64,000 nucleotides of DNA from Maritalea sp051251695 (GTDB lineage: Bacteria > Pseudomonadota > Alphaproteobacteria > Rhizobiales > Devosiaceae): the NCBI RefSeq assembly GCF_051251695.1, contig NZ_JBPOEU010000019.1, positions 8,614 to 72,613 of the forward strand, given 5' to 3'. Below are positions 27,195 to 37,204 of this stretch, one piece after another; the first letter of the stretch is position 1; every line of letters begins with the position of its first letter. The position numbers and the translations under genes are program-made. The notes below the pieces were generated by a model, which was not told where the DNA came from, did no database searches, and saw nothing but the letters and a program-made list of their open reading frames with translations.

Positions 27195-27566
27195 TTACTT
27201 AGGCCGCTTTGCGCCGTACTTAGAACGACGTTGTTTACGATCCTTGACGCTTTGGGTATCCAAAACGCCGCGCAAAATATGGTAACGTACACCTGGAAGG
27301 TCACGTACACGGCCACCGCGAATAAGAACAACAGAGTGTTCTTGTAGGTTGTGGCCTTCACCTGGAATATAAGAAATAACTTCACGCTGGTTCGTTAGAC
27401 GAACCTTCGCAACTTTACGTAACGCAGAGTTAGGCTTCTTAGGGGTCGTTGTGTACACACGGGTGCAAACGCCACGCTTTTGCGGGTTCGCTTCCATCGC
27501 TGGTACTTTGTTCCGCTTCGGCTTTGGCTGCCTTGGCTTGCGGATCAACTGGTTTATGGTCGGCAT
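27195..27566 (-). CDS. rpsL: 30S ribosomal protein S12
   Basis: 123 aa decoding-centre protein. The PKKPNSAL loop (Lys43 wild type) and the RVRDLPGVRYH loop are present. Residue 88, counted with the initiator Met, is Arg (CGT at 27303-27305), where many bacteria have Lys; Lys-to-Arg here is a known streptomycin-resistance change in E. coli and Mycobacterium. Asp89, the target of RimO, is kept. First gene of the str operon; its promoter lies about 260 bp upstream. Confidence 0.98.
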   Translation of the reverse strand: MPTINQLIRKPRQPKPKRNKVPAMEANPQKRGVCTRVYTTTPKKPNSALRKVAKVRLTNQREVISYIPGEGHNLQEHSVVLIRGGRVRDLPGVRYHILRGVLDTQSVKDRKQRRSKYGAKRPK

Positions 27567-28040
27567 ATTGCTCGAACCTTCTTTTTCATCCGTTCAAAAA
27601 CTCATGTTTAACAGTTCACAACAACCAACATGGCACCCGCCCTTCCCCAAATAGGGGCTCGGCAGCGCCAAATAATACAGAGGATTACCTGTAAACAGGA
27701 AATCTTGCGTCTCGCAATTGTCGCGTCTGTTACCCGTCAGTGTGTTTGAAGCACTTGTATTTCAGGCCTTTTAGGCTGACCCGAATATTTTGGTGCTTCA
27801 CGACCTACTGTGAAGGTAGGGCGTTATTAGTTCGATCTGGCCCTGACGTCAAGGGTTTCTGGCATTTTTTTGCGAATTCAGCCAATCAGGTCGATATTGA
27901 TGGACCCAACCCGTAATATTCAATCAAACTAATCAATATTAGCGCTTGAATTAGATAAAAGCACCAATTTTGAATCATATTTCAACCACTTAGGCCACTT
28001 TGCAGAATCACCACTTCAAACAGGTGATTCACCGCTTTAA
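27567..28040 (-). promoter_or_regulatory. Long 5' leader region of the str operon
   Basis: No ORF is supported here. From the promoter at 27824-27852 the transcript would carry an untranslated leader of about 250 nt before rpsL. A hairpin with arms 27683-27692 and 27695-27704 (one A-A mismatch) lies in it, as does a short CCCC/GGGG hairpin near 27645-27657. A CCTAC/GTAGG repeat at 27804-27820 overlaps the expected start site. The leader may carry a binding site for an autoregulatory ribosomal protein; inference. Confidence 0.5.
27824..27852 (-). promoter_or_regulatory. Predicted promoter of the str operon (rpsL)
   Basis: On the minus strand: -35 TTGACG (27847-27852), 17-bp spacer, -10 TAATAA (27824-27829). 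Best sigma-70-like match in the 540-bp gap between rpoC and rpsL. Confidence 0.7.
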
Positions 28041-28069
28041 CGACAAAGGGCGCCCCACTGGGACGCCCT
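28041..28069 (-). terminator. Rho-independent terminator after rpoC
   Basis: Ten-bp stem with arms at 28047-28056 and 28060-28069 (one G-T pair, 3-nt loop), followed on the minus strand by TTTGTCGTT. It lies 40 bp past the rpoC stop and separates the rpoBC and str transcription units. Confidence 0.88.
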
Positions 28070-28108
28070 CCGTAAATTTTGCATGTAGCTAGGTGCCGCT
28101 ACTGGCAA

Positions 28109-31100
28109 CTACTCAGCAGGTTGTTCACTTGTCTCAGGCGATGCTTCAAGGCGAAGTGCATTGCGGGTAGCAAGCTCTTCGTCAGCTTGACGCTTACGCT
28201 CAGCCAAAATGAGATCATCACGTTTCCCAGAGATACGCTGTGTATCCGCTGTGAAGGCACCTGTTCCCACTGGGATCAAGCGACCAACGATGATGTTCTC
28301 TTTCAGACCTTCAAGTGGATCAGCCTTACCGCTAACCGCGGCTTCAGTCAGCACGCGTGTTGTCTCTTGGAATGAAGCCGCTGAGAAGAACGAACGTGTT
28401 TGCAGTGACGCTTTGGTGATACCCAACAGAACAGGTACGCCCACTGCTGGCTTACGACCATCAGCAACCAACCGCTCATTGAGTTCATCAAAATCGATCG
28501 TATCAACATTTTCTTCTTTGATCAGACCTGAATCACCTGGATCCGTGATTTCAACTTTTTGCAGCATCTGACGAACGATCGTTTCGATGTGCTTATCGTT
28601 GATGCCCACACCCTGCAGACGGTAAACCTCTTGAATTTCATTCACGAGGTATCTCGCCAACTCCTCAACACCTTTAATTGCCAAGATGTCGTGAGGTGCA
28701 GGATTGCCGTCCAAGATATATTCGCCACGCTCAATCGGGTCCCCCTCTTGAAGATGGAATGGCTTACCTTTTGGAATGAGATATTCCGCTGGCTCCATTG
28801 TCTCATCACGAGGTTCGATAACGATACGACGTTTGTTCTTGTAGTCACGACCAAAGCGAATTGTTCCATCGATCTCAGCGATAATCGCATGATCTTTAGG
28901 ACGACGCGCTTCAAACAATTCCGCTACCCGTGGCAAACCACCGGTAATGTCTTTTGTTTTCGCACTTTCAAGTGGGATACGCGCAATAACGTCACCTGGT
29001 CCAACTTTTGAACCCGGCTCAGCCGCGATAACCGCATCAACTGACAAGAGGTAACGCGCATCGCTGCCACGTTCCGATTGAACAACTTTGCCGTCTTTGC
29101 CCAAAATCGTAAGAGCAGGCTTAAGATGTTCGCCACGTGGGTTTGAACGCCAGTCAATAACCAAACGCTTGGTAAAGCCTGTGCTTTCGTCGGTCTGTTC
29201 TGAAACAGACGCGCCGTCAACAAGGTCTTCAAAGCCGATTTCACCCGCAAGTTCAGTCAAGATTGGACGAACATAAGGATCCCATTCAGCAACACGTTGG
29301 CCAGCATTGATCATGTCGCCAACTTCAACTTTCAAAGCTGAACCGTACGGCACTTTATGATGCCCAAGTTCATTGCCATCATCGCCTGTGATCACAAGTT
29401 GTAGCGAACGGCTCATATTGACCCATTTGCCTTCACTATCTTTCACCACAGTTCCATTGCGGAACGAAACCTTACCCGTGTGGTTAGCCTCAATAAACGA
29501 GGTATCAACAACCTGCGCTGTACCACCAATGTGGAATGTACGCATGGTCAGCTGTGTACCCGGCTCACCAATTGACTGAGCGGCGATAACACCAACCGCT
29601 TCACCCATATTAACAGGTGTACCACGTGCAAGGTCACGTCCGTAACATGATCCACAAACGCCGTGGCGCTGCTTACAAGTTAGAACCGAACGGATCTTAA
29701 CTGAGTTGACTTTACCAGCTTCAACGCGGTCTGCGTCAGCTTCGTCCATCAACACGCCCTTAGCAACCAGCACTTCGCCAGTTTTAGGATGTACGATGTC
29801 TTCAGCAGAAGTACGACCAAGAATGCGGCTACCAATCGAAGCGATAATGTTACCACTATCGATAATTGGCGTCATCGTCAGACCATCGTCTGTGCCGCAA
29901 TCATTTGTTGTAATGATACAATCTTGAGCAACGTCAACCAAACGACGAGTTAGATAACCCGAGTTCGCAGTTTTCATCGCCGTATCAGCCAAGCCCTTAC
30001 GCGCACCGTGGGTCGAGTTAAAGTACTCGTTAACGGTCAAACCTTCTTTAAAGTTCGAGATAATCGGCGTTTCAATGATGCCGCCATCAGGACGAGCCAT
30101 CAAACCGCGCATACCCGCAAGTTGCTTCATTTGAGCTGGTGAACCACGCGCACCAGAGTGCGCCATCATGTAAACCGAGTTGATCGGTTTTTGACGTCCG
30201 GTTTCTTCATCCATCTGAACAGACGAAATCCGAGCCATCATCTCATCAGCAACTTTGTCACCACATTTGGCCCAAGCATCAACAACTTTGTTGTACTTCT
30301 CGCCGCGTGTGATCAAGCCGTCATTATACTGCTGTTCGAACTCTTCAACCTGACGACGAGTATCGTCAACGATCTTCGCCTTGGTATCAGGAATAACCAT
30401 GTCATCCTTACCAAACGAAATACCAGCTTTACACGCATTACGGAAACCAAGTTCCATAATTTGGTCACAGAAGATCACTGTCTCTTTTTGACCGCAACCA
30501 CGGTAAACCGTGTCGATCAATTTTGAGACCATTTTCTTCGTCATCAATTGGTTACACTCAGAGAACGGCACTTTGTCGCTCTTGGGCAGCAATTTGGCGA
30601 TCATCATACGACCAGGCGTGGTCTCATGAATTTCGCTTGTTTCATTGCCTTCAGCATCAACCGATTTGAAGCGGCCTTTAATTTTGGTGTGCAGCGTAAT
30701 GATGCCGCGAGAAAGAGCATGCTCAATTTCGCCCATAGAAGCGAAGGCCATGCCCTCACCTGGTTCATTGTCTGACATCAAAGACAGATAATAAAGACCC
30801 AAAACGATATCCTGCGATGGCACAATGATCGGCTGACCGTTGGCTGGGTGCAAGATGTTGTTTGTAGACATCATCAATACGCGTGCTTCCAACTGGGCTT
30901 CCAGTGAAAGAGGCACGTGAACCGCCATTTGGTCACCGTCAAAGTCAGCGTTAAACGCAGCACAAACCAGTGGGTGAAGCTGAATAGCTTTACCTTCGAT
31001 CAATGTCGGTTCAAACGCTTGAATGCCCAAACGGTGCAATGTAGGCGCACGGTTCAACATCACTGGGTGCTCACGAATAACTTCGTCCAAGATATCCCAA

Positions 31101-32329
31101 ACTTCGGGACGTTCTTTTTCAACCAGCTTTTTCGCTTGCTTAACCGTTGTTGAAAGACCTTTTGCTTCAAGACGCGAATAGATAAACGGCTTGAACAATT
31201 CAAGCGCCATCTTTTTCGGCAATCCACATTGGTGCAGTTTCAACTCAGGGCCCACGGTGATCACTGAACGACCAGAATAATCAACACGTTTACCAAGCAA
31301 GTTCTGACGGAAACGACCCTGTTTACCCTTCAGCATGTCTGAAAGAGATTTCAGTGGACGTTTGTTCGCGCCAGTAATCGTACGACCACGACGACCGTTA
31401 TCAAACAACGCATCAACAGATTCCTGAAGCATCCGCTTTTCGTTACGAATGATAATGTCAGGCGCCCGAAGCTCCATCAAACGCTTCAAACGGTTGTTAC
31501 GGTTGATCACCCGACGATACAAATCGTTCAAATCAGACGTCGCGAAACGGCCACCATCTAGCGGCACCAATGGGCGCAGCTCAGGTGGAATAACCGGCAC
31601 GATCGTCATGATCATCCATTCAGGACGGTTGCCCGAAACGATGAACTGCTCAACAACTTTAAGGCGCTTGCCCAATTTCTTCGGCTTAAGCTCTGTGGTT
31701 GCTTCTGCAATTTCCACGCGAAGTGTTGCTGCCAACTTTTCCAAGTCAAGCGCCGCAAGCATCTCACGAATGGCTTCCGCACCAATCATCGCGGTAAAGC
31801 TATCGGCGCCATATTCGTCTTGGGCGTCGATAAATTCTTCTTCCGTGATCAACTGGTTCACATTGAACGGGCTAAGACCCGGCTCAATAACCACATAATG
31901 TTCGAAATAAAGAACACGTTCCACGTCTTTCAACGTCATATCGAGCAATAGCGCGATACGAGAAGGAAGTGACTTCAAGAACCAAATGTGTGCAACCGGT
32001 GCTGCTAGTTCGATATGGCCCATACGCTCACGACGAACCCGAGACAAGGTGACTTCAACGCCACACTTCTCACAGATCACGCCTTTGAACTTCATGCGCT
32101 TATATTTGCCGCAAAGACATTCGTAGTCTTTTTGCGGACCAAATGTACGCGCACAGAACAAGCCATCACGCTCCGGCTTAAACGTACGATAGTTGATCGT
32201 TTCTGGCTTTTTGATTTCGCCAAAAGACCAGCTAAGAATTTTCTCAGGGCTCGCAATGCTGATCTTAACTTGATCGAACACTTGCGCCTGAGTTTGCGGA
32301 TTGAAAAGATCCATAACTTGATGGTTCAA
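28109..32329 (-). CDS. rpoC: DNA-directed RNA polymerase subunit beta'
   Basis: 1406 aa. The N-terminal zinc finger has Cys71, Cys73, Cys86 and Cys89 (CLCGKYKRMK, CEKCG). The catalytic Mg-binding motif NADFDGDQMAVH is intact. The trigger-loop region and the second zinc cluster (CKQRHGVCGSCYG) are present. Start ATG at 32329 (MNHQVMDLFNPQ). 90 bp after rpoB, ended by a strong terminator. Confidence 0.98.
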   Translation of the reverse strand: MNHQVMDLFNPQTQAQVFDQVKISIASPEKILSWSFGEIKKPETINYRTFKPERDGLFCARTFGPQKDYECLCGKYKRMKFKGVICEKCGVEVTLSRVRRERMGHIELAAPVAHIWFLKSLPSRIALLLDMTLKDVERVLYFEHYVVIEPGLSPFNVNQLITEEEFIDAQDEYGADSFTAMIGAEAIREMLAALDLEKLAATLRVEIAEATTELKPKKLGKRLKVVEQFIVSGNRPEWMIMTIVPVIPPELRPLVPLDGGRFATSDLNDLYRRVINRNNRLKRLMELRAPDIIIRNEKRMLQESVDALFDNGRRGRTITGANKRPLKSLSDMLKGKQGRFRQNLLGKRVDYSGRSVITVGPELKLHQCGLPKKMALELFKPFIYSRLEAKGLSTTVKQAKKLVEKERPEVWDILDEVIREHPVMLNRAPTLHRLGIQAFEPTLIEGKAIQLHPLVCAAFNADFDGDQMAVHVPLSLEAQLEARVLMMSTNNILHPANGQPIIVPSQDIVLGLYYLSLMSDNEPGEGMAFASMGEIEHALSRGIITLHTKIKGRFKSVDAEGNETSEIHETTPGRMMIAKLLPKSDKVPFSECNQLMTKKMVSKLIDTVYRGCGQKETVIFCDQIMELGFRNACKAGISFGKDDMVIPDTKAKIVDDTRRQVEEFEQQYNDGLITRGEKYNKVVDAWAKCGDKVADEMMARISSVQMDEETGRQKPINSVYMMAHSGARGSPAQMKQLAGMRGLMARPDGGIIETPIISNFKEGLTVNEYFNSTHGARKGLADTAMKTANSGYLTRRLVDVAQDCIITTNDCGTDDGLTMTPIIDSGNIIASIGSRILGRTSAEDIVHPKTGEVLVAKGVLMDEADADRVEAGKVNSVKIRSVLTCKQRHGVCGSCYGRDLARGTPVNMGEAVGVIAAQSIGEPGTQLTMRTFHIGGTAQVVDTSFIEANHTGKVSFRNGTVVKDSEGKWVNMSRSLQLVITGDDGNELGHHKVPYGSALKVEVGDMINAGQRVAEWDPYVRPILTELAGEIGFEDLVDGASVSEQTDESTGFTKRLVIDWRSNPRGEHLKPALTILGKDGKVVQSERGSDARYLLSVDAVIAAEPGSKVGPGDVIARIPLESAKTKDITGGLPRVAELFEARRPKDHAIIAEIDGTIRFGRDYKNKRRIVIEPRDETMEPAEYLIPKGKPFHLQEGDPIERGEYILDGNPAPHDILAIKGVEELARYLVNEIQEVYRLQGVGINDKHIETIVRQMLQKVEITDPGDSGLIKEENVDTIDFDELNERLVADGRKPAVGVPVLLGITKASLQTRSFFSAASFQETTRVLTEAAVSGKADPLEGLKENIIVGRLIPVGTGAFTADTQRISGKRDDLILAERKRQADEELATRNALRLEASPETSEQPAE

Positions 32330-32419
32330 TTTCGTATCTCCTTTGTTGCAGGTGGGGCGGAACGTCTCCCGATCCCCTTCAATACCTGCGGAAAATTAAA
32401 GCGATTAAGAATGCTCTGA

Positions 32420-35400
32420 TTACTCAGCTGCATCTGCAGGTTGACCTTGTTCGATCTGTTCCTGCTCATCCTCATCTTCAAAGTCATCTTCGCTTGCGCT
32501 ACTCAATTCAACATTGAGACCAAGTGATCTGATTTCCTTGATCAACACGTTAAAGCTTTCTGGAATTCCAGCTTCAAACGTGTCATCGCCCCGAACGATT
32601 GCTTCGTAGACTTTCGTCCGGCCAGCAACGTCATCCGATTTAACAGTAAGCATTTCTTGAAGCGTATAAGCTGCGCCATATGCCTCAAGTGCCCACACTT
32701 CCATCTCACCAAAGCGCTGACCACCAAACTGTGCCTTACCACCAAGCGGCTGCTGGGTAACAAGAGAGTATGGTCCAATAGAACGTGCGTGGATTTTGTC
32801 ATCCACCATGTGGCCGAGCTTGAGCATGTAAATGTAACCAACGGTCACATCACGGTCGAACTCTTCCCCAGTACGTCCATCGATCAAACGAGATTGACCA
32901 GAGGCTGCAAGCCCTGCCTGCTCAAGCATCACGACAATGTCAGCTTCTTTTGCACCATCGAAAACTGGTGTTGCGATTGAAACGCCTTTGGTGCCCAAAT
33001 ACTCAGACAAACGAACAACACTATCGTCATCAAGATCAGCAATATATTTGTCGTCCGTATAAAGAGCGTCTAACTCTTCACGAAGCGGCGCGACATTGTT
33101 CTGACCTTCACGCTTGTAAGTATCATACATCTCGCCGATTTTCCTGCCCATACCGGCACAGGCCCAACCAAGATGTGTTTCCAAAATCTGACCAACGTTC
33201 ATCCGACTTGGCACGCCAAGTGGGTTCAAAACGATGTCAACTGGCGTACCGTCAGCCAAGTGAGGCATGTCTTCAATCGGCATAATGCGCGATACAACAC
33301 CCTTGTTACCATGACGGCCGGCCATTTTATCGCCAGACTGGATTTTACGCTTAGTCGCAACAAAGACTTTGACCATCTTCATAACGCCCGGTGGCAATTC
33401 GTCACCACGCTGAAGTTTGTCAACTTTGTCGATGAAACGCTGCTCTAGCTGTGTACGGCTGTCTTCATACTGACCTTGCAAAGCTTCGATTTCAGACATC
33501 ACTTTGTCTTCGTCGACAGCAAACTGCCACCATTTAGAACGAGGCTGGCTTTCAAAAACAACGTCGTTAAGCTTAGTGCCCGCAACATAGCCCTTTGGAC
33601 CAGCTGTCGCTTCTTTGCCGAACAACATCTCTTTCAAACGCGCATAAACGTTACGATCAAGGATTGACTGTTCGTCATCCCTATCTTTCGCCAAACGTTC
33701 AATTTCTTCACGCTCAATGGCCATCGCACGTTCGTCTTTATCAATGCCGTGGCGGTTAAACACACGAACTTCGATAACTGTACCCGCGTCCCCAGGAGGA
33801 ACGCGCAAAGACGTATCACGAACATCAGACGCTTTTTCACCAAAGATCGCCCGCAAGAGCTTTTCTTCTGGTGTCATTGGGCTTTCGCCTTTTGGTGTGA
33901 TCTTACCCACCAAAATGTCGCCAGCTTCAACGTCTGCACCAATATGAACGATGCCTGCTTCGTCGAGGTTTTTCAGAGCTTCTTCAGAAACGTTTGGAAT
34001 ATCGCGTGTGATTTCCTCAGGACCCAATTTGGTATCCCGCGCCATCACTTCAAACTCTTCCAAGTGAACTGACGTAAACACGTCATCTTTCACGATGTTT
34101 TCAGAAAGAAGGATTGAATCCTCATAGTTGTAGCCATTCCATGGCATAAACGCCACGAGAACGTTCCGACCAAGTGCTAGATCACCCATATCCGTAGACG
34201 GGCCATCAGCAATTGTATCGCCAGCATCAACATGGTCACCCACAACAACCAAAGGCCGCTGGTTGATACATGAAGACTGGTTAGAACGCTGGAACTTCAT
34301 CAACGTGTAGATATCCACACCAGACTTTGAAGCGTCAGTTTCTTGCGTCGCACGAATAACGATACGTGTCGCATCAACTTGATCAACAATACCTGGACGT
34401 TTCGCAACAATCGCCGCACCTGAATCGCGCGCCACAACAGCTTCCATGCCAGTACCAACAAACGGTGCCTGTGCGCGAAGCAATGGCACAGCCTGACGCT
34501 GCATGTTTGAACCCATCAAAGCACGGTTCGCATCATCGTTTTCCAAAAATGGAATAAGTGAAGCCGCAACCGAAACAACCTGTTTAGGTGAAACGTCCAT
34601 CAAATCGATCGCTTCACGTGGTGTCAAAGACACCTCACCTGAATGACGTGATGTCACCAACTCGTTCGCAAATCCGCCATCGTCCGCCAGTTTCGCGTTC
34701 GCTTGCGCAACGTTATACTTGGCTTCTTCCATCGCTGAAAGATAGACAACATCATCGGTCACTTTACCGTCGACAACTTTACGATATGGCGCTTCGATAA
34801 AGCCATATTTGTTGACTTGAGCGAACGTCGCCAAAGAGTTGATCAAACCAATGTTTGGACCCTCTGGTGTTTCAATCGGGCAGATACGACCATAGTGAGT
34901 GGTGTGAACGTCGCGTACTTCAAAACCAGCACGCTCCCGTGTCAAACCACCAGGGCCAAGCGCTGAAAGACGACGCTTATGCGTAATCTCTGAAAGCGGA
35001 TTGGTTTGGTCCATAAATTGTGAAAGCTGTGATGAACCAAAGAATTCACGTACCGCAGCGGCAGCTGGTTTCGCGTTGATCAAATCTTGAGGCATCACGG
35101 TGTCGATTTCGACAGATGACATCCGCTCTTTGATCGCACGTTCCATGCGCAACAAGCCAAGACGGTAATGGTTTTCCATCAACTCGCCAACTGAACGCAC
35201 ACGACGGTTACCGAGGTTGTCGATGTCGTCAATTTCACCCTTGCCATCGCGAAGGTTAACCAACGTACGGACAACTTCAACAATGTCGTCTTTGCGCAGA
35301 ACGCGAACTGTGTCTTCACAATCAATGTCAAGACGCATGTTCAATTTCACACGACCAACGGCAGACAAATCATAACGCTCGGAATCAAAGAACAATGATT

Positions 35401-36580
35401 CAAACATCGCTTCGGCTGTATCGATGGTGGGGGGCTCACCCGGACGCATAACCCGATAAATATCGAACAATGCATCTTCACGAGACTCGTTTTTGTCCAA
35501 CGCCAATGTGTTGCGCAAATATGCGCCCACAGTTACGTGGTCAATATCAAGCACCGGAATGCTATCAAAGCCTGCTTCAACCAATTTAGCGAGTGTTTCT
35601 TCATCAAGCTCGTCGCCGGCTTCCATGTAGATTTCGCCGGTTTCTTCATTGATCAGATCTTCAGCAACATAGTTGGTGAACAAATCAACATCTTCAACCA
35701 AAATGTGGGTCATGCCGCCTTCATGCAGCTTTTTCGCCGCACGTGCAGAAAGCTTTTTGCCAGCTTCATGTACAACATCACCAGTGTCGGCATTGATCAG
35801 GTCTTTTAGCGGCTTAGTGGCACGCAATTTTTCCCAAACGTATGGCTGACGCCATCCCGCTTCAGTGCGATCATAGGTGATTGTGTTGTAATATGTATCC
35901 AGAATTTCCTCTGCATCCATACCCAAAGCTTTGAGCAAAGACGTAACCGGAATTTTACGACGGCGATCGATGCGGGCATAAACAACATCTTTCGCATCAA
36001 ATTCGATATCGAGCCAAGAGCCGCGATATGGAATGATACGCGCGGCAAACAACAATTTGCCTGATGAATGAGACTTGCCTTTGTCATGATCAAAGAACAC
36101 ACCTGGTGAACGGTGCATTTGAGAAACAATAACACGCTCAGTACCATTAACAACGAACGTACCGTTGCCGGTCATGAACGGCATATCGCCCATGTAAACG
36201 TCTTGTTCTTTAATGTCTTTAACTGACTTCGCGCCCGTTTCTTCGTCGATTTCGAAAACGATCAAACGAAGAGTGACCTTCAAAGGCGACGCAAATGTCA
36301 TGTCGCGTTGACGACATTCATCTACATCATATTTTGGCTGTTCAAACTCATAGGACACGAAGTCCAATGATGCTGTGCCGGCGAAATCAGAGATAGGGAA
36401 AACTGACTTAAATACTGATTGAAGTCCTGTGTCATCACGACCGCCCTCTGGGGCGTCAACGATCAAAAATTTATCATATGATGCTTTTTGAACTTGAATC
36501 AGATTTGGCATTTCGATGACTTCTCGAATGCTGCCAAAGGATTTGCGTACTTTACGACGACCTTGGTAGTTGGTGGTCAT
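32420..36580 (-). CDS. rpoB: DNA-directed RNA polymerase subunit beta
   Basis: Start chosen at ATG 36580 (MTTNYQGRRKVRKSFG), which has a TAGGAG ribosome-binding site and matches family N-termini; a longer frame opens at 36634. 1386 aa. The rifampicin cluster SSQLSQFMDQTNPLSEITHK followed by RRLSALGPGGL shows the sensitive residues at the usual sites (Asp, His, Ser). C-terminal acidic tail (EDDFEDEDEQEQ). 198 bp after rplL with an attenuator-like hairpin between. Confidence 0.98.
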   Translation of the reverse strand: MTTNYQGRRKVRKSFGSIREVIEMPNLIQVQKASYDKFLIVDAPEGGRDDTGLQSVFKSVFPISDFAGTASLDFVSYEFEQPKYDVDECRQRDMTFASPLKVTLRLIVFEIDEETGAKSVKDIKEQDVYMGDMPFMTGNGTFVVNGTERVIVSQMHRSPGVFFDHDKGKSHSSGKLLFAARIIPYRGSWLDIEFDAKDVVYARIDRRRKIPVTSLLKALGMDAEEILDTYYNTITYDRTEAGWRQPYVWEKLRATKPLKDLINADTGDVVHEAGKKLSARAAKKLHEGGMTHILVEDVDLFTNYVAEDLINEETGEIYMEAGDELDEETLAKLVEAGFDSIPVLDIDHVTVGAYLRNTLALDKNESREDALFDIYRVMRPGEPPTIDTAEAMFESLFFDSERYDLSAVGRVKLNMRLDIDCEDTVRVLRKDDIVEVVRTLVNLRDGKGEIDDIDNLGNRRVRSVGELMENHYRLGLLRMERAIKERMSSVEIDTVMPQDLINAKPAAAAVREFFGSSQLSQFMDQTNPLSEITHKRRLSALGPGGLTRERAGFEVRDVHTTHYGRICPIETPEGPNIGLINSLATFAQVNKYGFIEAPYRKVVDGKVTDDVVYLSAMEEAKYNVAQANAKLADDGGFANELVTSRHSGEVSLTPREAIDLMDVSPKQVVSVAASLIPFLENDDANRALMGSNMQRQAVPLLRAQAPFVGTGMEAVVARDSGAAIVAKRPGIVDQVDATRIVIRATQETDASKSGVDIYTLMKFQRSNQSSCINQRPLVVVGDHVDAGDTIADGPSTDMGDLALGRNVLVAFMPWNGYNYEDSILLSENIVKDDVFTSVHLEEFEVMARDTKLGPEEITRDIPNVSEEALKNLDEAGIVHIGADVEAGDILVGKITPKGESPMTPEEKLLRAIFGEKASDVRDTSLRVPPGDAGTVIEVRVFNRHGIDKDERAMAIEREEIERLAKDRDDEQSILDRNVYARLKEMLFGKEATAGPKGYVAGTKLNDVVFESQPRSKWWQFAVDEDKVMSEIEALQGQYEDSRTQLEQRFIDKVDKLQRGDELPPGVMKMVKVFVATKRKIQSGDKMAGRHGNKGVVSRIMPIEDMPHLADGTPVDIVLNPLGVPSRMNVGQILETHLGWACAGMGRKIGEMYDTYKREGQNNVAPLREELDALYTDDKYIADLDDDSVVRLSEYLGTKGVSIATPVFDGAKEADIVVMLEQAGLAASGQSRLIDGRTGEEFDRDVTVGYIYMLKLGHMVDDKIHARSIGPYSLVTQQPLGGKAQFGGQRFGEMEVWALEAYGAAYTLQEMLTVKSDDVAGRTKVYEAIVRGDDTFEAGIPESFNVLIKEIRSLGLNVELSSASEDDFEDEDEQEQIEQGQPADAAE

Positions 36581-36734
36581 GCCCGCTCCTATATTTTGAA
36601 ATAACTTAAGGGCAACTGTCCAGAATGCCGACAATCAGCCGTCGGCACTCGGGACATCTGCCCTATTTTTTGTTTACCGCAACTTCGCCCGCCAGATGTA
36701 ACGGACCAAATTTTTTACGCTCATTTACGCAGAG

Positions 36735-36768
36735 CGAAAGAAAGTGACGCGGCTTAATACCGCGCCAC
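36735..36768 (-). promoter_or_regulatory. Attenuator-like hairpin between rplL and rpoB
   Basis: Nine-bp inverted repeat with arms 36744-36752 and 36760-36768 (one mismatch), followed on the minus strand by TTTCTTTCG. It lies 10 bp past the rplL stop. In E. coli a partial terminator at this place sets the ratio of L7/L12 to RNA polymerase; the same role is inferred here. Confidence 0.65.
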
Positions 36769-36778
36769 TTCCAAAGAC

Positions 36779-37153
36779 TTACTTAAGTTCGACGCCAGCG
36801 CCAGCAGCTTCAAGCTTACCTTTAAGCTCTTCAGCTTCAGCTTTAGAAACGCCTTCTTTAACAGCTTTAGGTGCACCTTCAACAAGGTCTTTAGCTTCTT
36901 TCAAGCCAAGACCTGTTATTGCGCGAACTTCTTTAATCACGTTGATTTTCTTGTCGCCTGCAGAAGTCAGAATTACGTCGAATTCTGTTTGCTCTTCAGC
37001 GGCAGCGCCACCAGCGTCGCCTGCTGCAGCAGCAACAGCTACTGGAGCAGCGGCAGAAACGCCCCATTTTTCTTCAAGCATTGTAGAAAGTTCTGATGCT
37101 TCAAGAACGGTTAGGGCAGATAGGTCTTCAACGAGCTTTGCTAGATCAGCCAT
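36779..37153 (-). CDS. rplL: 50S ribosomal protein L7/L12
   Basis: 124 aa stalk protein, present in multiple copies per ribosome and recruiting translation factors. N-terminal dimerisation helix pair, Ala/Gly-rich hinge around residues 35-52, then the factor-binding domain with KEVRAITGLGLKEAKDLVE. 51 bp after rplJ. Confidence 0.98.
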   Translation of the reverse strand: MADLAKLVEDLSALTVLEASELSTMLEEKWGVSAAAPVAVAAAAGDAGGAAAEEQTEFDVILTSAGDKKINVIKEVRAITGLGLKEAKDLVEGAPKAVKEGVSKAEAEELKGKLEAAGAGVELK

Positions 37154-37204
37154 TGTATTTTCCTTATATATTTCAATTCGAACTGTGGTTTTGATGCGAA
37201 GGCG

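Noticed and set aside
9293..27566. Missing rpmJ (L36) in the spc operon as a loss
   Set aside because: In many alphaproteobacteria rpmJ lies elsewhere in the genome, so its absence here is ordinary.
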